A stretch of 64,000 nt of DNA from Nostoc sp. FACHB-110. GTDB taxonomy: Bacteria > Cyanobacteriota > Cyanobacteriia > Cyanobacteriales > Nostocaceae. The stretch lies in assembly GCF_014697425.1 (NCBI RefSeq), contig NZ_JACJRU010000013.1, forward strand, positions 62,001-126,000. Reading direction: 5' to 3'. Below the pieces are notes generated by a model. That model did no database searches and was not told the origin of the DNA. It saw only the letters and a program-made list of their open reading frames with translations. Shown here one piece after another: positions 1 through 8,227 of this stretch; position 1 is the first letter of the stretch, and each line of letters opens with the position of its first letter. The position numbers and the translations under genes are program-made.

Positions 1-29
1 AAATATATAGGATCGTTTACAAAAACTTC

Positions 30-389
30 ATGACAGATCAATCCTTTGGGCAAGCTATGACTCAGATTAGTGTAGAAGAATTAGCCGAACGTTTAGCGGC
101 TGGCGATGCAAATATTCAGTTAGTAGATGTGCGCGAACCGCAAGAATTAGCGATCGCCCGCCTACCAGGGTTTGTTAACTTACCTTTGAGTGAATACGCC
201 AACTGGAACCAAAAAATTTTCGCTATGTTAAATCCAGAGGCAGAAACCCTCGTCCTTTGCCACCACGGCGTTCGTTCGGCTCAGATGTGTCAGTGGTTAG
301 CTTCTCAAGGATTTACTAACGTCAAAAATATTGCAGGTGGTATTGCTGCTTATTCGCAACTAGTTGACCCCACAGTTCCCCAATATTAG
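30..389 (+). CDS. Rhodanese-like domain protein
   Basis: A single-domain rhodanese of 119 residues. The active-site loop is CHHGVRS at residues 77-83, with Cys77 as the presumed persulfide carrier, and DVRE at 33-36 precedes the substrate pocket. Such proteins move sulfane sulfur in the cytoplasm, but the acceptor cannot be read from the sequence. There is no signal peptide and no second domain. The ATG at 57 (residue 10, beginning MTQISVEELAE) is an equally good start, because the first nine residues lie outside the domain and neither ATG has a clear ribosome binding site. It stands alone ahead of a 360-base gap. Family assignment is firm; the physiological role is unknown. Confidence 0.9.
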   Translation: MTDQSFGQAMTQISVEELAERLAAGDANIQLVDVREPQELAIARLPGFVNLPLSEYANWNQKIFAMLNPEAETLVLCHHGVRSAQMCQWLASQGFTNVKNIAGGIAAYSQLVDPTVPQY

Positions 390-751
390 TCAATACTTAT
401 TATCCTTTACACCCTACACCCTACTCCCCAGTCCCCATTCCCCATAATCAGCATTTACCCTGACGACATTTAACTTAAATGGTGAGAAAAATAAGTATCT
501 AGCAATACAACTTACTTTGGTAATTTGTGGGAAGATACTTAATAATTTAAAAAATTAAAGTTTTTCACCAGCTTTTTAGCTGAAAAGATTAATAAGTTCG
601 GAATTAGCAATTTAATTAATGTTGCTATAGGTAACTGTATTAAAAATAGAAATTTTGCTATCTTAATTAACTAATATTAATCTTTTGTTGCATTAGCTCA
701 AATAATTTTTTTCAAATTTTTCTTAAATTTGCTTTCAGCAATAGGCACTTT
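390..751. other. AT-rich intergenic region upstream of hrcA
   Basis: No gene is supported. The segment starts with a pyrimidine-rich run typical of Nostocales spacers and has one small hairpin (CAGCT-TTTT-AGCTG, 569-582). I looked for the CIRCE inverted repeat (TTAGCACTC and its complement) that HrcA binds and did not see it, so autoregulation of hrcA through CIRCE is not supported here. Confidence 0.6.
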
Positions 752-1828
752 ATGGAAGTCCAGTTGACAAATCGACAACAGCACATACTTTGGGCAACAG
801 TACGTCACTACATTGCTACAGCCGAACCTGTTGGCTCGAAGGTTTTGGTTGAAGAGTATGACTTGGGTGTTAGCTCGGCTACCATTCGGAATGTGATGGG
901 TGCATTAGAAAAATCTGGGCTACTTTATCAACCACACACCTCAGCAGGAAGAATCCCTTCCGACTCAGGTTATCGCATCTATGTTGACCAGCTAATTACA
1001 CCATCAGAAACCTTAGCCAAAGAAGTAGAACTGTCCCTACAACAACGGCTGCACTGGGAAGATTGGAGTTTGGAAGCCCTCATCCACGGAGCCGCGCAAA
1101 TTTTAGCTTCATTAAGTGGTTGTATTAGCTTGATTACTATGCCCCAAACTGCAACAACATTAGTGCGACATTTACAACTGTTGCAAATTGAAGCAGATAG
1201 AATCATGCTAATTGTAGTCACAGATGGCTATGAAACCCATTCTAAAATGATGGATTTGCCGCCGAGAAAAGATGATTCTCAAATTGATGCGGAAGTAATA
1301 GAGCGCGAGTTGCAGATTGTTTCTAACTTTTTAAATAGCCACTTAAGAGGGCGGAGCTTATTAGAAATAGTCAACTTAGATTGGAGCCAATTAGACAGAG
1401 AATTTCAACGTTACGGGGAATTTTTGAAAAGTTCAGTTGTAGAATTAAGCCGTCGCACTCAAGCACCAACTACAACACAAATTATGGTGCGTGGTGTTGC
1501 AGAAGTGTTGCGTCAGCCAGAATTTTCACAATTGCAGCAAGTTAAAACAATTATGCAATTGCTAGAAGAAGAACAAGACAAATTATGGCAATTAATCTTT
1601 GATGAACCAGAAATAGAAGATACAAGTAAATCTAGGGTGACAGTGCGAATTGGTGCAGAAAATCCATTAGAGCCAATACGTACCTGTAGCTTGATTTCTT
1701 CCACCTATCGCCGTGGTTCTGTACCTATAGGTAGTGTCGGGGTGTTAGGCCCAACACGCCTAGATTACGAAAATGCGATCGCAGTTGTCGCCGCAGCCGC
1801 TGATTACCTCTCTGAAGCTTTCAGCTAA
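752..1828 (+). CDS. hrcA: Heat-inducible transcription repressor HrcA
   Basis: HrcA represses chaperone operons (groESL and others) by binding CIRCE and is kept active by GroEL. The 358-residue product has the expected length. The N-terminal winged helix covers about residues 3-75 (LTNRQQHIL, then [19 protein letters not shown], then [18 protein letters not shown]). The GAF-like and dimerisation part follows, ending with [20 protein letters not shown] near the C-terminus, a very characteristic HrcA signature. It is a single gene with no chaperone partner in the window, so it acts in trans. Confidence 0.96.
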   Translation: MEVQLTNRQQHILWATVRHYIATAEPVGSKVLVEEYDLGVSSATIRNVMGALEKSGLLYQPHTSAGRIPSDSGYRIYVDQLITPSETLAKEVELSLQQRLHWEDWSLEALIHGAAQILASLSGCISLITMPQTATTLVRHLQLLQIEADRIMLIVVTDGYETHSKMMDLPPRKDDSQIDAEVIERELQIVSNFLNSHLRGRSLLEIVNLDWSQLDREFQRYGEFLKSSVVELSRRTQAPTTTQIMVRGVAEVLRQPEFSQLQQVKTIMQLLEEEQDKLWQLIFDEPEIEDTSKSRVTVRIGAENPLEPIRTCSLISSTYRRGSVPIGSVGVLGPTRLDYENAIAVVAAAADYLSEAFS

Positions 1829-2042
1829 AAGTTTTCTAGTAAATATACTGAATAAAACTGTATATCTCATCACTATTGATGATTGGTCTTCATTTAGGTT
1901 TTAATGGAGTTTATTCCTGCGCGCGTTTCTAATTTACATCAAATGCCAGGGGATCATCTCGGAAACTATACCGTTACCAAAAAGAGAAACGCAGCTGGAG
2001 AGGAAGAATAAACCTTGTAAGCGCGGTTAGGGGATTCAGTCA

Positions 2043-2759
2043 ATGATACAGGTTGTGTTGTTAATGACCGGATTTTGGTTATTAATGCTTTATGACTGTA
2101 TTCGCAATGAACCGAAGCAGCGATTATGGCTATGGATTTTGATTATTGCAAATTTTCCGGGTGCGATCGCTTATTTTTGCAAACGCTGGCTACTGCGAAG
2201 AAAAATCTCACTTCCTCATTATAGAAAACGTAGCCACCAACTTTGGGCAGCAGACACACAAAGTATTAGTAAAACTCATCATAATGAGGCTTTAAATCAT
2301 AATTTGCTTGATGATTTAGGAATGTTTGAGCAAGCCGAAACAGACTATCAGCAAGCATTGGAAAATACAGCCGATAGCCTGCAACCTCTGTGGAATGAAG
2401 TATTTATTGATATTCAAAATCAAGACTTTAATTCTGCTCAACAGTATTTACAAACTATCTTAAAAATAGACCCTGATTATAAATATGGTGACGCTTCCTT
2501 AATTTATGGAGAAACACTATTTGCTTTAGGGGAAAGTGCAGCAGCTAAACAGCATTTAGAAAAACACATCCAAACTTGGAGTCATCCACAAGCTTATATA
2601 ACTTTAGCGGAAATTCTCTCTCAACAGGGGGATGTGGAAAATGCGTGTAATTATCTAGAAACCATTATTGTTAAAATAAAAGAATCTTCCTACTTCCACT
2701 ACAAACGTAAACAGCTAATAAGTAAAGCAGAGAAACTCTTAAGAACCCTAAAACGTTAA
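2043..2759 (+). CDS. Membrane-anchored TPR protein with PLDc_N-like N-terminus
   Basis: The 238-residue protein opens with two hydrophobic segments (about 1-16 and 28-45) separated by DCIRNEP, an arrangement like the phospholipase D nuclease N-terminal (PLDc_N) membrane domain. From about residue 85 it has helical repeats of TPR type (ALNHNLLDDLGMFEQAETDY, then NSAQQYLQTILKIDPDY, then ESAAAKQHLEKHI). This suggests a membrane-tethered scaffold with a soluble repeat domain. It lies 21 bases ahead of a second membrane protein on the same strand, and the two probably form a small operon. The partner bound by the repeats cannot be deduced. Confidence 0.75.
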   Translation: MIQVVLLMTGFWLLMLYDCIRNEPKQRLWLWILIIANFPGAIAYFCKRWLLRRKISLPHYRKRSHQLWAADTQSISKTHHNEALNHNLLDDLGMFEQAETDYQQALENTADSLQPLWNEVFIDIQNQDFNSAQQYLQTILKIDPDYKYGDASLIYGETLFALGESAAAKQHLEKHIQTWSHPQAYITLAEILSQQGDVENACNYLETIIVKIKESSYFHYKRKQLISKAEKLLRTLKR

Positions 2760-2780
2760 AATAAACTTATTTTTAAGTTT

Positions 2781-3458
2781 ATGTTGAGGAAGATAGCACT
2801 AGTTTCTCTTTGGGTTGGATTTTTTGTGTACGCTTTTTTCTTGGCCCCACCTGAGCAACCCGGTACATTTGAGTTAATCAAAAAACTTTCCCTTGTTCAG
2901 TGGGAAGGGATTAATCCTGTAATTATTTCGTTATTCAATATCATGGGAGTTTGGCCTCTCATTTATAGCACATTAGTATTTGCTGACGGGAGATGTCAAA
3001 AAATTCCAGCTTGGCTATTTGCTACTGCTTCTTTTGGGGTGGGAGCGTTTGCCTTGTTACCTTATCTGTTTTTACGAAAACCAAATACCGAGTTTGTTGG
3101 TCAAAAAAATGTTTTTATTAAGCTGCTAGATTCGCGTGTGACGGGTATCATCCTCACAGTAATTGCCAGCATCATAGTATCTTACGGCGTGCAAGCTGGA
3201 AACTGGCAAGATTTTATCCAACAGTGGCAAACTAACCGCTTTATTCACGTAATGAGTTTAGATTTTTGTTTGCTGAGTGTATTATTCCCGGTATTGCTAG
3301 GAGATGACATGGCACGTCGAGGCTGGAAAAATAATCAAATATTTTGGTTAATTAGTTTGCTGCCATTATTTGGCCCGTTAATTTATTTGTGTGTACGTCC
3401 CGCTTTACCAGAAGCTGAGACAACAGGTATATCCAAACAACAAGTGACAGCTAATTAA
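2781..3458 (+). CDS. Conserved multi-pass membrane protein
   Basis: A 225-residue hydrophobic protein with about five to six predicted membrane spans (roughly 5-22, 46-66, 78-97, 121-139, 158-175, 189-206). The loop after the third span carries LRKPNTEF. It follows the TPR membrane protein by only 21 bases and probably shares its transcript. I do not recognise a catalytic or transport motif. It resembles uncharacterised membrane proteins common in cyanobacteria, and no function is proposed. Confidence 0.75.
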   Translation: MLRKIALVSLWVGFFVYAFFLAPPEQPGTFELIKKLSLVQWEGINPVIISLFNIMGVWPLIYSTLVFADGRCQKIPAWLFATASFGVGAFALLPYLFLRKPNTEFVGQKNVFIKLLDSRVTGIILTVIASIIVSYGVQAGNWQDFIQQWQTNRFIHVMSLDFCLLSVLFPVLLGDDMARRGWKNNQIFWLISLLPLFGPLIYLCVRPALPEAETTGISKQQVTAN

Positions 3459-3529
3459 CCTTCTTTGAGGATGCTGTTGGCGAATGCAAGGTCAGACCTT
3501 TCATTCAGCAACAAATTAGTTGGTAGATT

Positions 3530-3795
3530 CACATCTTGCACCTAGCCCCAGCGAATGGAATTCGCGGCTAGACAAACGAAGTCCGCCTATGCGGACTAAC
3601 GCAATATCAAGGGTTTGGAACCCGCGCAGGCGGTGAGGGGGTCGCAGTCTTGGCGGTTCCCGTCGATTGCGTTAGCGCAGCGTTAGCGACGAAGGAGCGT
3701 CACCCCCGAACCCGTTAGCGCAGCGTTAGCGACGCAGGAGCGTCAGGGGTTTTGTCTGTGTAGCCGCGACTTCAGTCGCCCTCGTGCAAGATATG
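3530..3795. repeat. Composite dispersed repeat, copy A
   Basis: The ends are inverted: CACATCTTGCAC on the left and GTGCAAGATATG on the right. About 106 bases of the left part and 45 of the right part match a second copy at 58858-59032 almost exactly. Internal palindromes include GCGAATGGAATTCGC and GTCCGCCTATGCGGAC. The middle differs between the copies: here it holds two copies of a GTTAGCGCAGCGTTAGCG unit. The element is non-coding and lies in the 395-base gap between the membrane protein and glcF. It looks like a MITE-type or extragenic palindromic element that serves as an insertion target for shorter repeats. Confidence 0.85.
3671..3745. repeat. Nested direct repeat, 32-base unit, two copies
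   Basis: The two copies span 3671-3702 and 3714-3745 and differ by one base (GACGAAGG against GACGCAGG). The same unit occurs in reverse orientation at 44166-44239. It sits in the variable middle of the composite repeat. Confidence 0.85.
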
Positions 3796-3798
3796 AGT

Positions 3799-3822
3799 AG
3801 AGACGCGAAATTGCGCGTCTCT
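3799..3822. terminator. Hairpin, possible bidirectional terminator
   Basis: A perfect 9-base stem (AGAGACGCG with CGCGTCTCT) and a 6-base loop. It lies 32 bases beyond the stop of glcF, which is read leftwards, so it could end that transcript. There is no long T run, so it may instead be one of the extragenic palindromes common in this genome. Confidence 0.45.
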
Positions 3823-3853
3823 ATCTAGGGTACAATGTATAACTCCCTATTCG

Positions 3854-5209
3854 TTATAATCTCAGCTTCAAACCCTGAATGGAATAATCTAATAATTCCA
3901 TTGGGTGGATAACAGAAATATTTTTACCTTGTAATTGCAAATGTTTAGTAATCTGCAATGTACAACCAGGGTTAGCAGAAGCAATTAAATCTGCACCAGT
4001 ATTTAACAAATTCTGGACTTTTTGCTGACCTAATTCTTCAGCGACTTCGGGTTGCAGCATATTATAAACACCTGCACTACCACAACATAAAGCTGCATCT
4101 AAAGGTTCTCTTAAAGTTACACCAGGGATTTGTCTTAACAATTGGCGTGGTTGCAAGCTAATTTTTTGTCCATGCAATAAATGACAAGCATCTTGATAAA
4201 CCAATGTTAAGGGTTGATGACTGAGTGGTGATAATTTTGCTGTTAAGCCAATATTTGCTAAAAACTCTTGCGCGTCTTTGACTTTAGCCGCAAATTCTTG
4301 AGCTTTTTCCTTATATGCTGGGTCATCTTCTAAAATATGACCATATTCTTTCAAGGTATGTCCACAACCAGCAGCATTGATAATTATAAAATCAACATCA
4401 GTATCAGCAAAACTATCAATCATCTGTCTGGCTAAGGCTTTGGCTTGTTCTGTTTGTCCTTGGTGTTCGGGAAGTGCAGCACAACAACCTTGTGATTTAG
4501 GAATGACAACTTCGCAACCATTTGCTGTTAATACTCGCACTGTTGCTTCATTTACAGGTGAGAAAAACAGCCTTTGTACACATCCTACAATTACGCCGAC
4601 TCGGTAGCGTTTTTTGCCTTTCGCTGGAATAATATCTGGTAAATTATCTTGAAAAGTTTTGAGAGTAATTTTTGGCAGAATTGATTCCATTGCTGCCAGC
4701 CGAGGAGATATATTTTTGAGAATCCCAGTAGATTGAATTAACTTAGAAACTCCTAACTTTTGATAGAAAAATAATGGTATTAGTAAGATTCGCAACAGGT
4801 CAGGGTTAGGAAATAGTGTAAATATCAGTTGACGAAAAAGTTTATCTGGTAAACTGCGGGGATAATTCCGTTCAATTTGATGGCGAGTGGATGAAATTAA
4901 CTTGTCATATTGCACCCCAGACGGACAAGTTGAAACACAAGCCAGACACCCCAAACAACTATCAAAATGCTCGACTGTAGCTGTATTGAGGGCAATTTCG
5001 CCTTCGTTAATCGCATCCATTAAATAGATGCGTCCTCTGGGCGAATCCATTTCTTTCCCAATTACCCGATAGCTAGGACAAGTAGACAAACAAAATCCAC
5101 AATGTACACAAGTATCAATTAACTTTGGTTCGGGTGGATGATTAGCATCGAAACCTTTTAAATTTTTTATACTAGCAACATTATTAATAGAATCGTCTGA
5201 AATTTGCAT
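3854..5209 (-). CDS. glcF: Glycolate oxidase/dehydrogenase iron-sulfur subunit GlcF
   Basis: The electron-transfer subunit of membrane-associated glycolate dehydrogenase, used in photorespiratory glycolate oxidation. Two ferredoxin-type [4Fe-4S] motifs are visible: C34-x2-C37-x2-C40-x3-C44 and C85-x2-C88-x2-C91-x3-C95. Two heterodisulfide-reductase CCG modules follow (GCCAALPEHQG and ALCCGSAGVYN), ending with ASANPGCTLQI. The length of 451 is normal. The start is backed by GAGAGGAA a few bases upstream. It follows glcE by 41 bases on the same strand, and the two form an operon. No glcD lies in the window, so the catalytic flavoprotein must be encoded elsewhere or be supplied by the neighbour. 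Confidence 0.93.
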   Translation of the reverse strand: MQISDDSINNVASIKNLKGFDANHPPEPKLIDTCVHCGFCLSTCPSYRVIGKEMDSPRGRIYLMDAINEGEIALNTATVEHFDSCLGCLACVSTCPSGVQYDKLISSTRHQIERNYPRSLPDKLFRQLIFTLFPNPDLLRILLIPLFFYQKLGVSKLIQSTGILKNISPRLAAMESILPKITLKTFQDNLPDIIPAKGKKRYRVGVIVGCVQRLFFSPVNEATVRVLTANGCEVVIPKSQGCCAALPEHQGQTEQAKALARQMIDSFADTDVDFIIINAAGCGHTLKEYGHILEDDPAYKEKAQEFAAKVKDAQEFLANIGLTAKLSPLSHQPLTLVYQDACHLLHGQKISLQPRQLLRQIPGVTLREPLDAALCCGSAGVYNMLQPEVAEELGQQKVQNLLNTGADLIASANPGCTLQITKHLQLQGKNISVIHPMELLDYSIQGLKLRL

Positions 5210-5250
5210 AATTCCTCTCTGTGCATCCCTGTAACTTTGGTGGTTTGCTG

Positions 5251-6537
5251 TTAGATTCCACCGACAAACCGACCTGGACTTAAAATATTTTTGTGATCAA
5301 ATTGTTCTTTAATGCGACGCATTAATGGCAAGGCGTTACCTGTATATCCCCAAACATCAATTTTTTGTTTAACTGCTACAGGTGCATCTAATACAGTTAA
5401 AAAACCTCGATTAGCTAAAGTGCGATCGCGCAATTTTAAAATCTGATTTTGCTCCTCTAATTGCAGCCAGCCTAAGCCACTACTAATATGAATTAAACCA
5501 ATGTTTACCTGATTCAAAATATCGACAGCCGCGCTAGGTAATACTCCTATTTTGCAGGTAATAGTCGATTCTGTAGCAGGAAAGTGGATTTGTTTTTGTA
5601 ATCTCTGCCATAGATTCACATCATTTTCATCGGCATATATCGCCCCATCTAACCCTAAATTTTTCCCGACTTCTAAGAGTCTATTTGATTGTTCTTTGAC
5701 ACTCTCACTAATACTTTGAAACCGGGCAATTAATCCTAATCCTTTACCTAAACCTAAGTTAGAGACAAGTTGTGCAGATAGCAAGTCAGCTTGCGTTGGT
5801 GTTAATGCTGAACCGCGCAGAATAGATGCAGCTTGATTTATCGCATCGGCTGTACCAGTTAACACTACGCTACCTGAGACTTCCTGCATGGGGTAAACAC
5901 GGAAAGTAACTTGACTAATTATTCCTAATGTACCGTAAGAACCAGTAAATAACTTCATCAAGTCGTAGCCAGCAACATTTTTCACTACTCTTCCGCCAGC
6001 TTTGGCAATTTGGCCATCAGCACGCACAAAGGTAATACCTAATAGCTGATCTCGCACACTACCATAACGTTGTCGCAGAGAACCTGTATCACCTGTGGCA
6101 ACAATACCACCAATAGTTGCCGTTTCTGGGTGAGTCGGATCTAAGGCCAGAAATTGGCGAGATTTTGCCAAAATTGCTTGGAGGTGGGAAAATTTCATCC
6201 CAGTTTCGACTGTAACGGTTAAATCTCCGATCGCGTGTTCGATTAGCTGATTGATGCGTTCTGTACTAACTACAATATCAATACCTTGAGCTAAACCACC
6301 CCAGGTTAGTTTACTGCTATTGCCACACGGCAAGACACGCCACTGATTGCGGTAAGCTGCGGCTATGACTGCGGCGAGTTTTTCTGGCGTTGGCGGATAG
6401 ACGATACAACTGGGCGGATTAACAGAAGTCGTTGTCTGTTGAATAGATTTTTGCTGACTAATTTCGAGATTTTCCCAAGGGTAAACCGTATTTTCTTCGC
6501 CGACGATAGATGCAATATCAGAAGCGATTTCTTTCAT
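5251..6537 (-). CDS. glcE: Glycolate oxidase FAD-binding subunit (GlcE/GlcD2 type)
   Basis: A flavoprotein of the PCMH/VAO family, 428 residues. The FAD-binding half has VTVETGMKFSHLQAIL, then HPETATIGGIVATGDTGSLR contacting the pyrophosphate, then KNVAGYDLMKLFTGSYGTLG. The C-terminal half is shorter than in GlcD and ends LSPGRFVGGI. It lies directly upstream of glcF in one transcript. Size and order fit the GlcE subunit. Cyanobacterial naming varies (glcD2/glcE), so the symbol is moderately certain. Oxidation of glycolate to glyoxylate is the expected complex activity. Confidence 0.88.
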   Translation of the reverse strand: MKEIASDIASIVGEENTVYPWENLEISQQKSIQQTTTSVNPPSCIVYPPTPEKLAAVIAAAYRNQWRVLPCGNSSKLTWGGLAQGIDIVVSTERINQLIEHAIGDLTVTVETGMKFSHLQAILAKSRQFLALDPTHPETATIGGIVATGDTGSLRQRYGSVRDQLLGITFVRADGQIAKAGGRVVKNVAGYDLMKLFTGSYGTLGIISQVTFRVYPMQEVSGSVVLTGTADAINQAASILRGSALTPTQADLLSAQLVSNLGLGKGLGLIARFQSISESVKEQSNRLLEVGKNLGLDGAIYADENDVNLWQRLQKQIHFPATESTITCKIGVLPSAAVDILNQVNIGLIHISSGLGWLQLEEQNQILKLRDRTLANRGFLTVLDAPVAVKQKIDVWGYTGNALPLMRRIKEQFDHKNILSPGRFVGGI

Positions 6538-6577
6538 CAGTAATTTTCTTATCCTTACATTTAATGATTAAGCTTTT

Positions 6578-6610
6578 AGCTCCCCAACTTCTTCAACAAG
6601 TCGGGGAGCT
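6578..6610. repeat. Palindrome of the TCCCCGACTT family
   Basis: The arms 6578-6590 and 6598-6610 pair with one mismatch (AGCTCCCCAACTT with AAGTCGGGGAGCT). The same GCTCCCCGACTT core occurs at 51641-51672. It has no T run on either side, so it is a mobile palindrome or a weak terminator behind the NADH dehydrogenase gene. Confidence 0.6.
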
Positions 6611-6671
6611 TGCTGTTTAAAAATATTGAAGACTGCTATATAGACATCCTAAAACATTCATGAACAACAAA

Positions 6672-6698
6672 ATTCCCGACTTTTAAAAAAGCCGGGAA
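6672..6698 (-). terminator. Rho-independent terminator of the NDH-2 gene
   Basis: The stem ATTCCCGgCTTTT/AAAAGtCGGGAAT, read on the minus strand, has one mismatch and is followed by TTTTG. It lies about 32 bases after the stop of the NADH dehydrogenase gene. Its sequence belongs to the same palindrome family as 6578-6610 and 51641-51672. Confidence 0.65.
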
Positions 6699-6729
6699 TA
6701 TTAACCTACCTATTTGGACAAATCAAAAA

Positions 6730-8088
6730 TTAAACATTGACTGGCTGTCTCGTATCTGAACCTTTGTAATATTTACTACCCTCATTCTCAACTTTGAGCG
6801 GCGATTCTAGCCCGGTGATTAATCTTGCGCCACGCTTACGGGTGATGTAGTTCCATGCCCACTGAATCATGACTAATAGTTTGTTGTCAAACTCGATTAA
6901 GAAGTAGAGATGGATTACCAGCCAAAATAGCCAGGCAAAGAAACCTTTGAGTTTCATAAAGCCTAAATCTACTACGGCTAAGTTTTGCCCGATCATCGCT
7001 AGGCTACCATGATCGCTATAGTTAAATGCAGCTACAGTGTTACCTTTCAGCTTTTGCTTAATTAAGGCGGCAACATATTCTCCTTCTTGCATAGCTACTG
7101 GTGCAACACCAGGTAGGGGTTTGCCGTTTTGATGGGAGAAGTTGGCTAAATCTCCAACTACGTGAATATTAGGGTATCCTTTAATACTTAAGTCTGGTTC
7201 CACAACTACTCTGCCGGCACGATCGCATTCTGCACCTGTGCGTTCGGCTAAGACTTTACCCATTGGCGAAGCTTTGACACCAGCGGCCCATAATATTGTT
7301 TTGGCAGCAATTTCTTTAACTTCTTCACCTTGTTTGAGGGTGACTACATCATTTTCAATATTGGTTACTAAAGTTTTGGTTTGAACAATCACACCTAATT
7401 GCTGCAAAGATGCTTGTGCTTGTTGTGATAACTCTGGTGCAAACGGAGGCAATATCCGATCTAGTCCTTCTAAGAGTAAAACTCTGGCTTCGGAGGTGTC
7501 GATGTTGCGGAAGTCTTCTTTGAGAGTTTGATAAGCTAATTCTGCGATCGCTCCTGCTAATTCTACGCCTGTCGGGCCGCCACCAACAATTACAAAGGTT
7601 AACCAAGCCCGACGTTTTTCTGGATCTTTTTCTCTTTCGGCTGCTTCAAATGCTGAGAAAATCCGGCGACGCATTTCTATCGCATCTTCAACAGTTTTTA
7701 AACCAGGCGCAAATTCTTCCCAGTTATCTTTGCCAAAATAAGAATGTTTAGCACCCGTAGCGACTATTAATGTATCGTATGGTATTGCTTGTTCGCCCAA
7801 GAGAACTTGCTGTGCTTGGGGATCTATATCGTTGACTTCGCCCAATAATACTTTTGTATTTTTACTTTTGCTAAGTACGGAACGCAAAGGTGAGGAGATA
7901 TCAGCTGGTGATAGCGTACCTGTAGCAACTTGATATAACAGTGGTTGAAATAGGTGAAAGTTCCGTTTATCAATCAAGGTAACTTCTACTTTCGCCTTAG
8001 CAAGTGCTTTTGCCGCGTAAAGCCCACCAAAGCCACCACCAATAATCACAACCTGATGGGGTGGTTTATTGTCAAGGGAGTCTACCAT
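6730..8088 (-). CDS. Type II NADH dehydrogenase (NDH-2)
   Basis: A single-subunit, non-proton-pumping NAD(P)H:quinone oxidoreductase on the cytoplasmic or thylakoid face of the membrane. The FAD-binding motif is VVIIGGGFGG (residues 13-22) and the NADH-binding motif is FVIVGGGPTGVELAGAIAEL near residue 165. The conserved GYPNIHVVGDLA and APVAMQEGEYVA closures follow. A hydrophobic stretch near the C-terminus (GFFAWLFWLVIHLYFLIEF) would anchor it in the membrane. The length of 452 is typical. It is monocistronic, with a terminator just behind it. It is one of the Ndb-type paralogues of cyanobacteria, but I cannot say which. Confidence 0.93.
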   Translation of the reverse strand: MVDSLDNKPPHQVVIIGGGFGGLYAAKALAKAKVEVTLIDKRNFHLFQPLLYQVATGTLSPADISSPLRSVLSKSKNTKVLLGEVNDIDPQAQQVLLGEQAIPYDTLIVATGAKHSYFGKDNWEEFAPGLKTVEDAIEMRRRIFSAFEAAEREKDPEKRRAWLTFVIVGGGPTGVELAGAIAELAYQTLKEDFRNIDTSEARVLLLEGLDRILPPFAPELSQQAQASLQQLGVIVQTKTLVTNIENDVVTLKQGEEVKEIAAKTILWAAGVKASPMGKVLAERTGAECDRAGRVVVEPDLSIKGYPNIHVVGDLANFSHQNGKPLPGVAPVAMQEGEYVAALIKQKLKGNTVAAFNYSDHGSLAMIGQNLAVVDLGFMKLKGFFAWLFWLVIHLYFLIEFDNKLLVMIQWAWNYITRKRGARLITGLESPLKVENEGSKYYKGSDTRQPVNV

Positions 8089-8227
8089 AAGAAATATTGC
8101 CTGGTGTTACGAGTGCTGTAACTATTCTTAACAAAAAAGTATCAAACTTGTCATATATAATTCTGTTCACTTTGCACAAACAAAAAAAATGTCATTGTAA
8201 GCAAAATTACAGAAAAATTTTTCACTA

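Noticed and set aside
390..751. CIRCE operator before hrcA
   Set aside because: No TTAGCACTC/GAGTGCTAA inverted repeat was found in the spacer.
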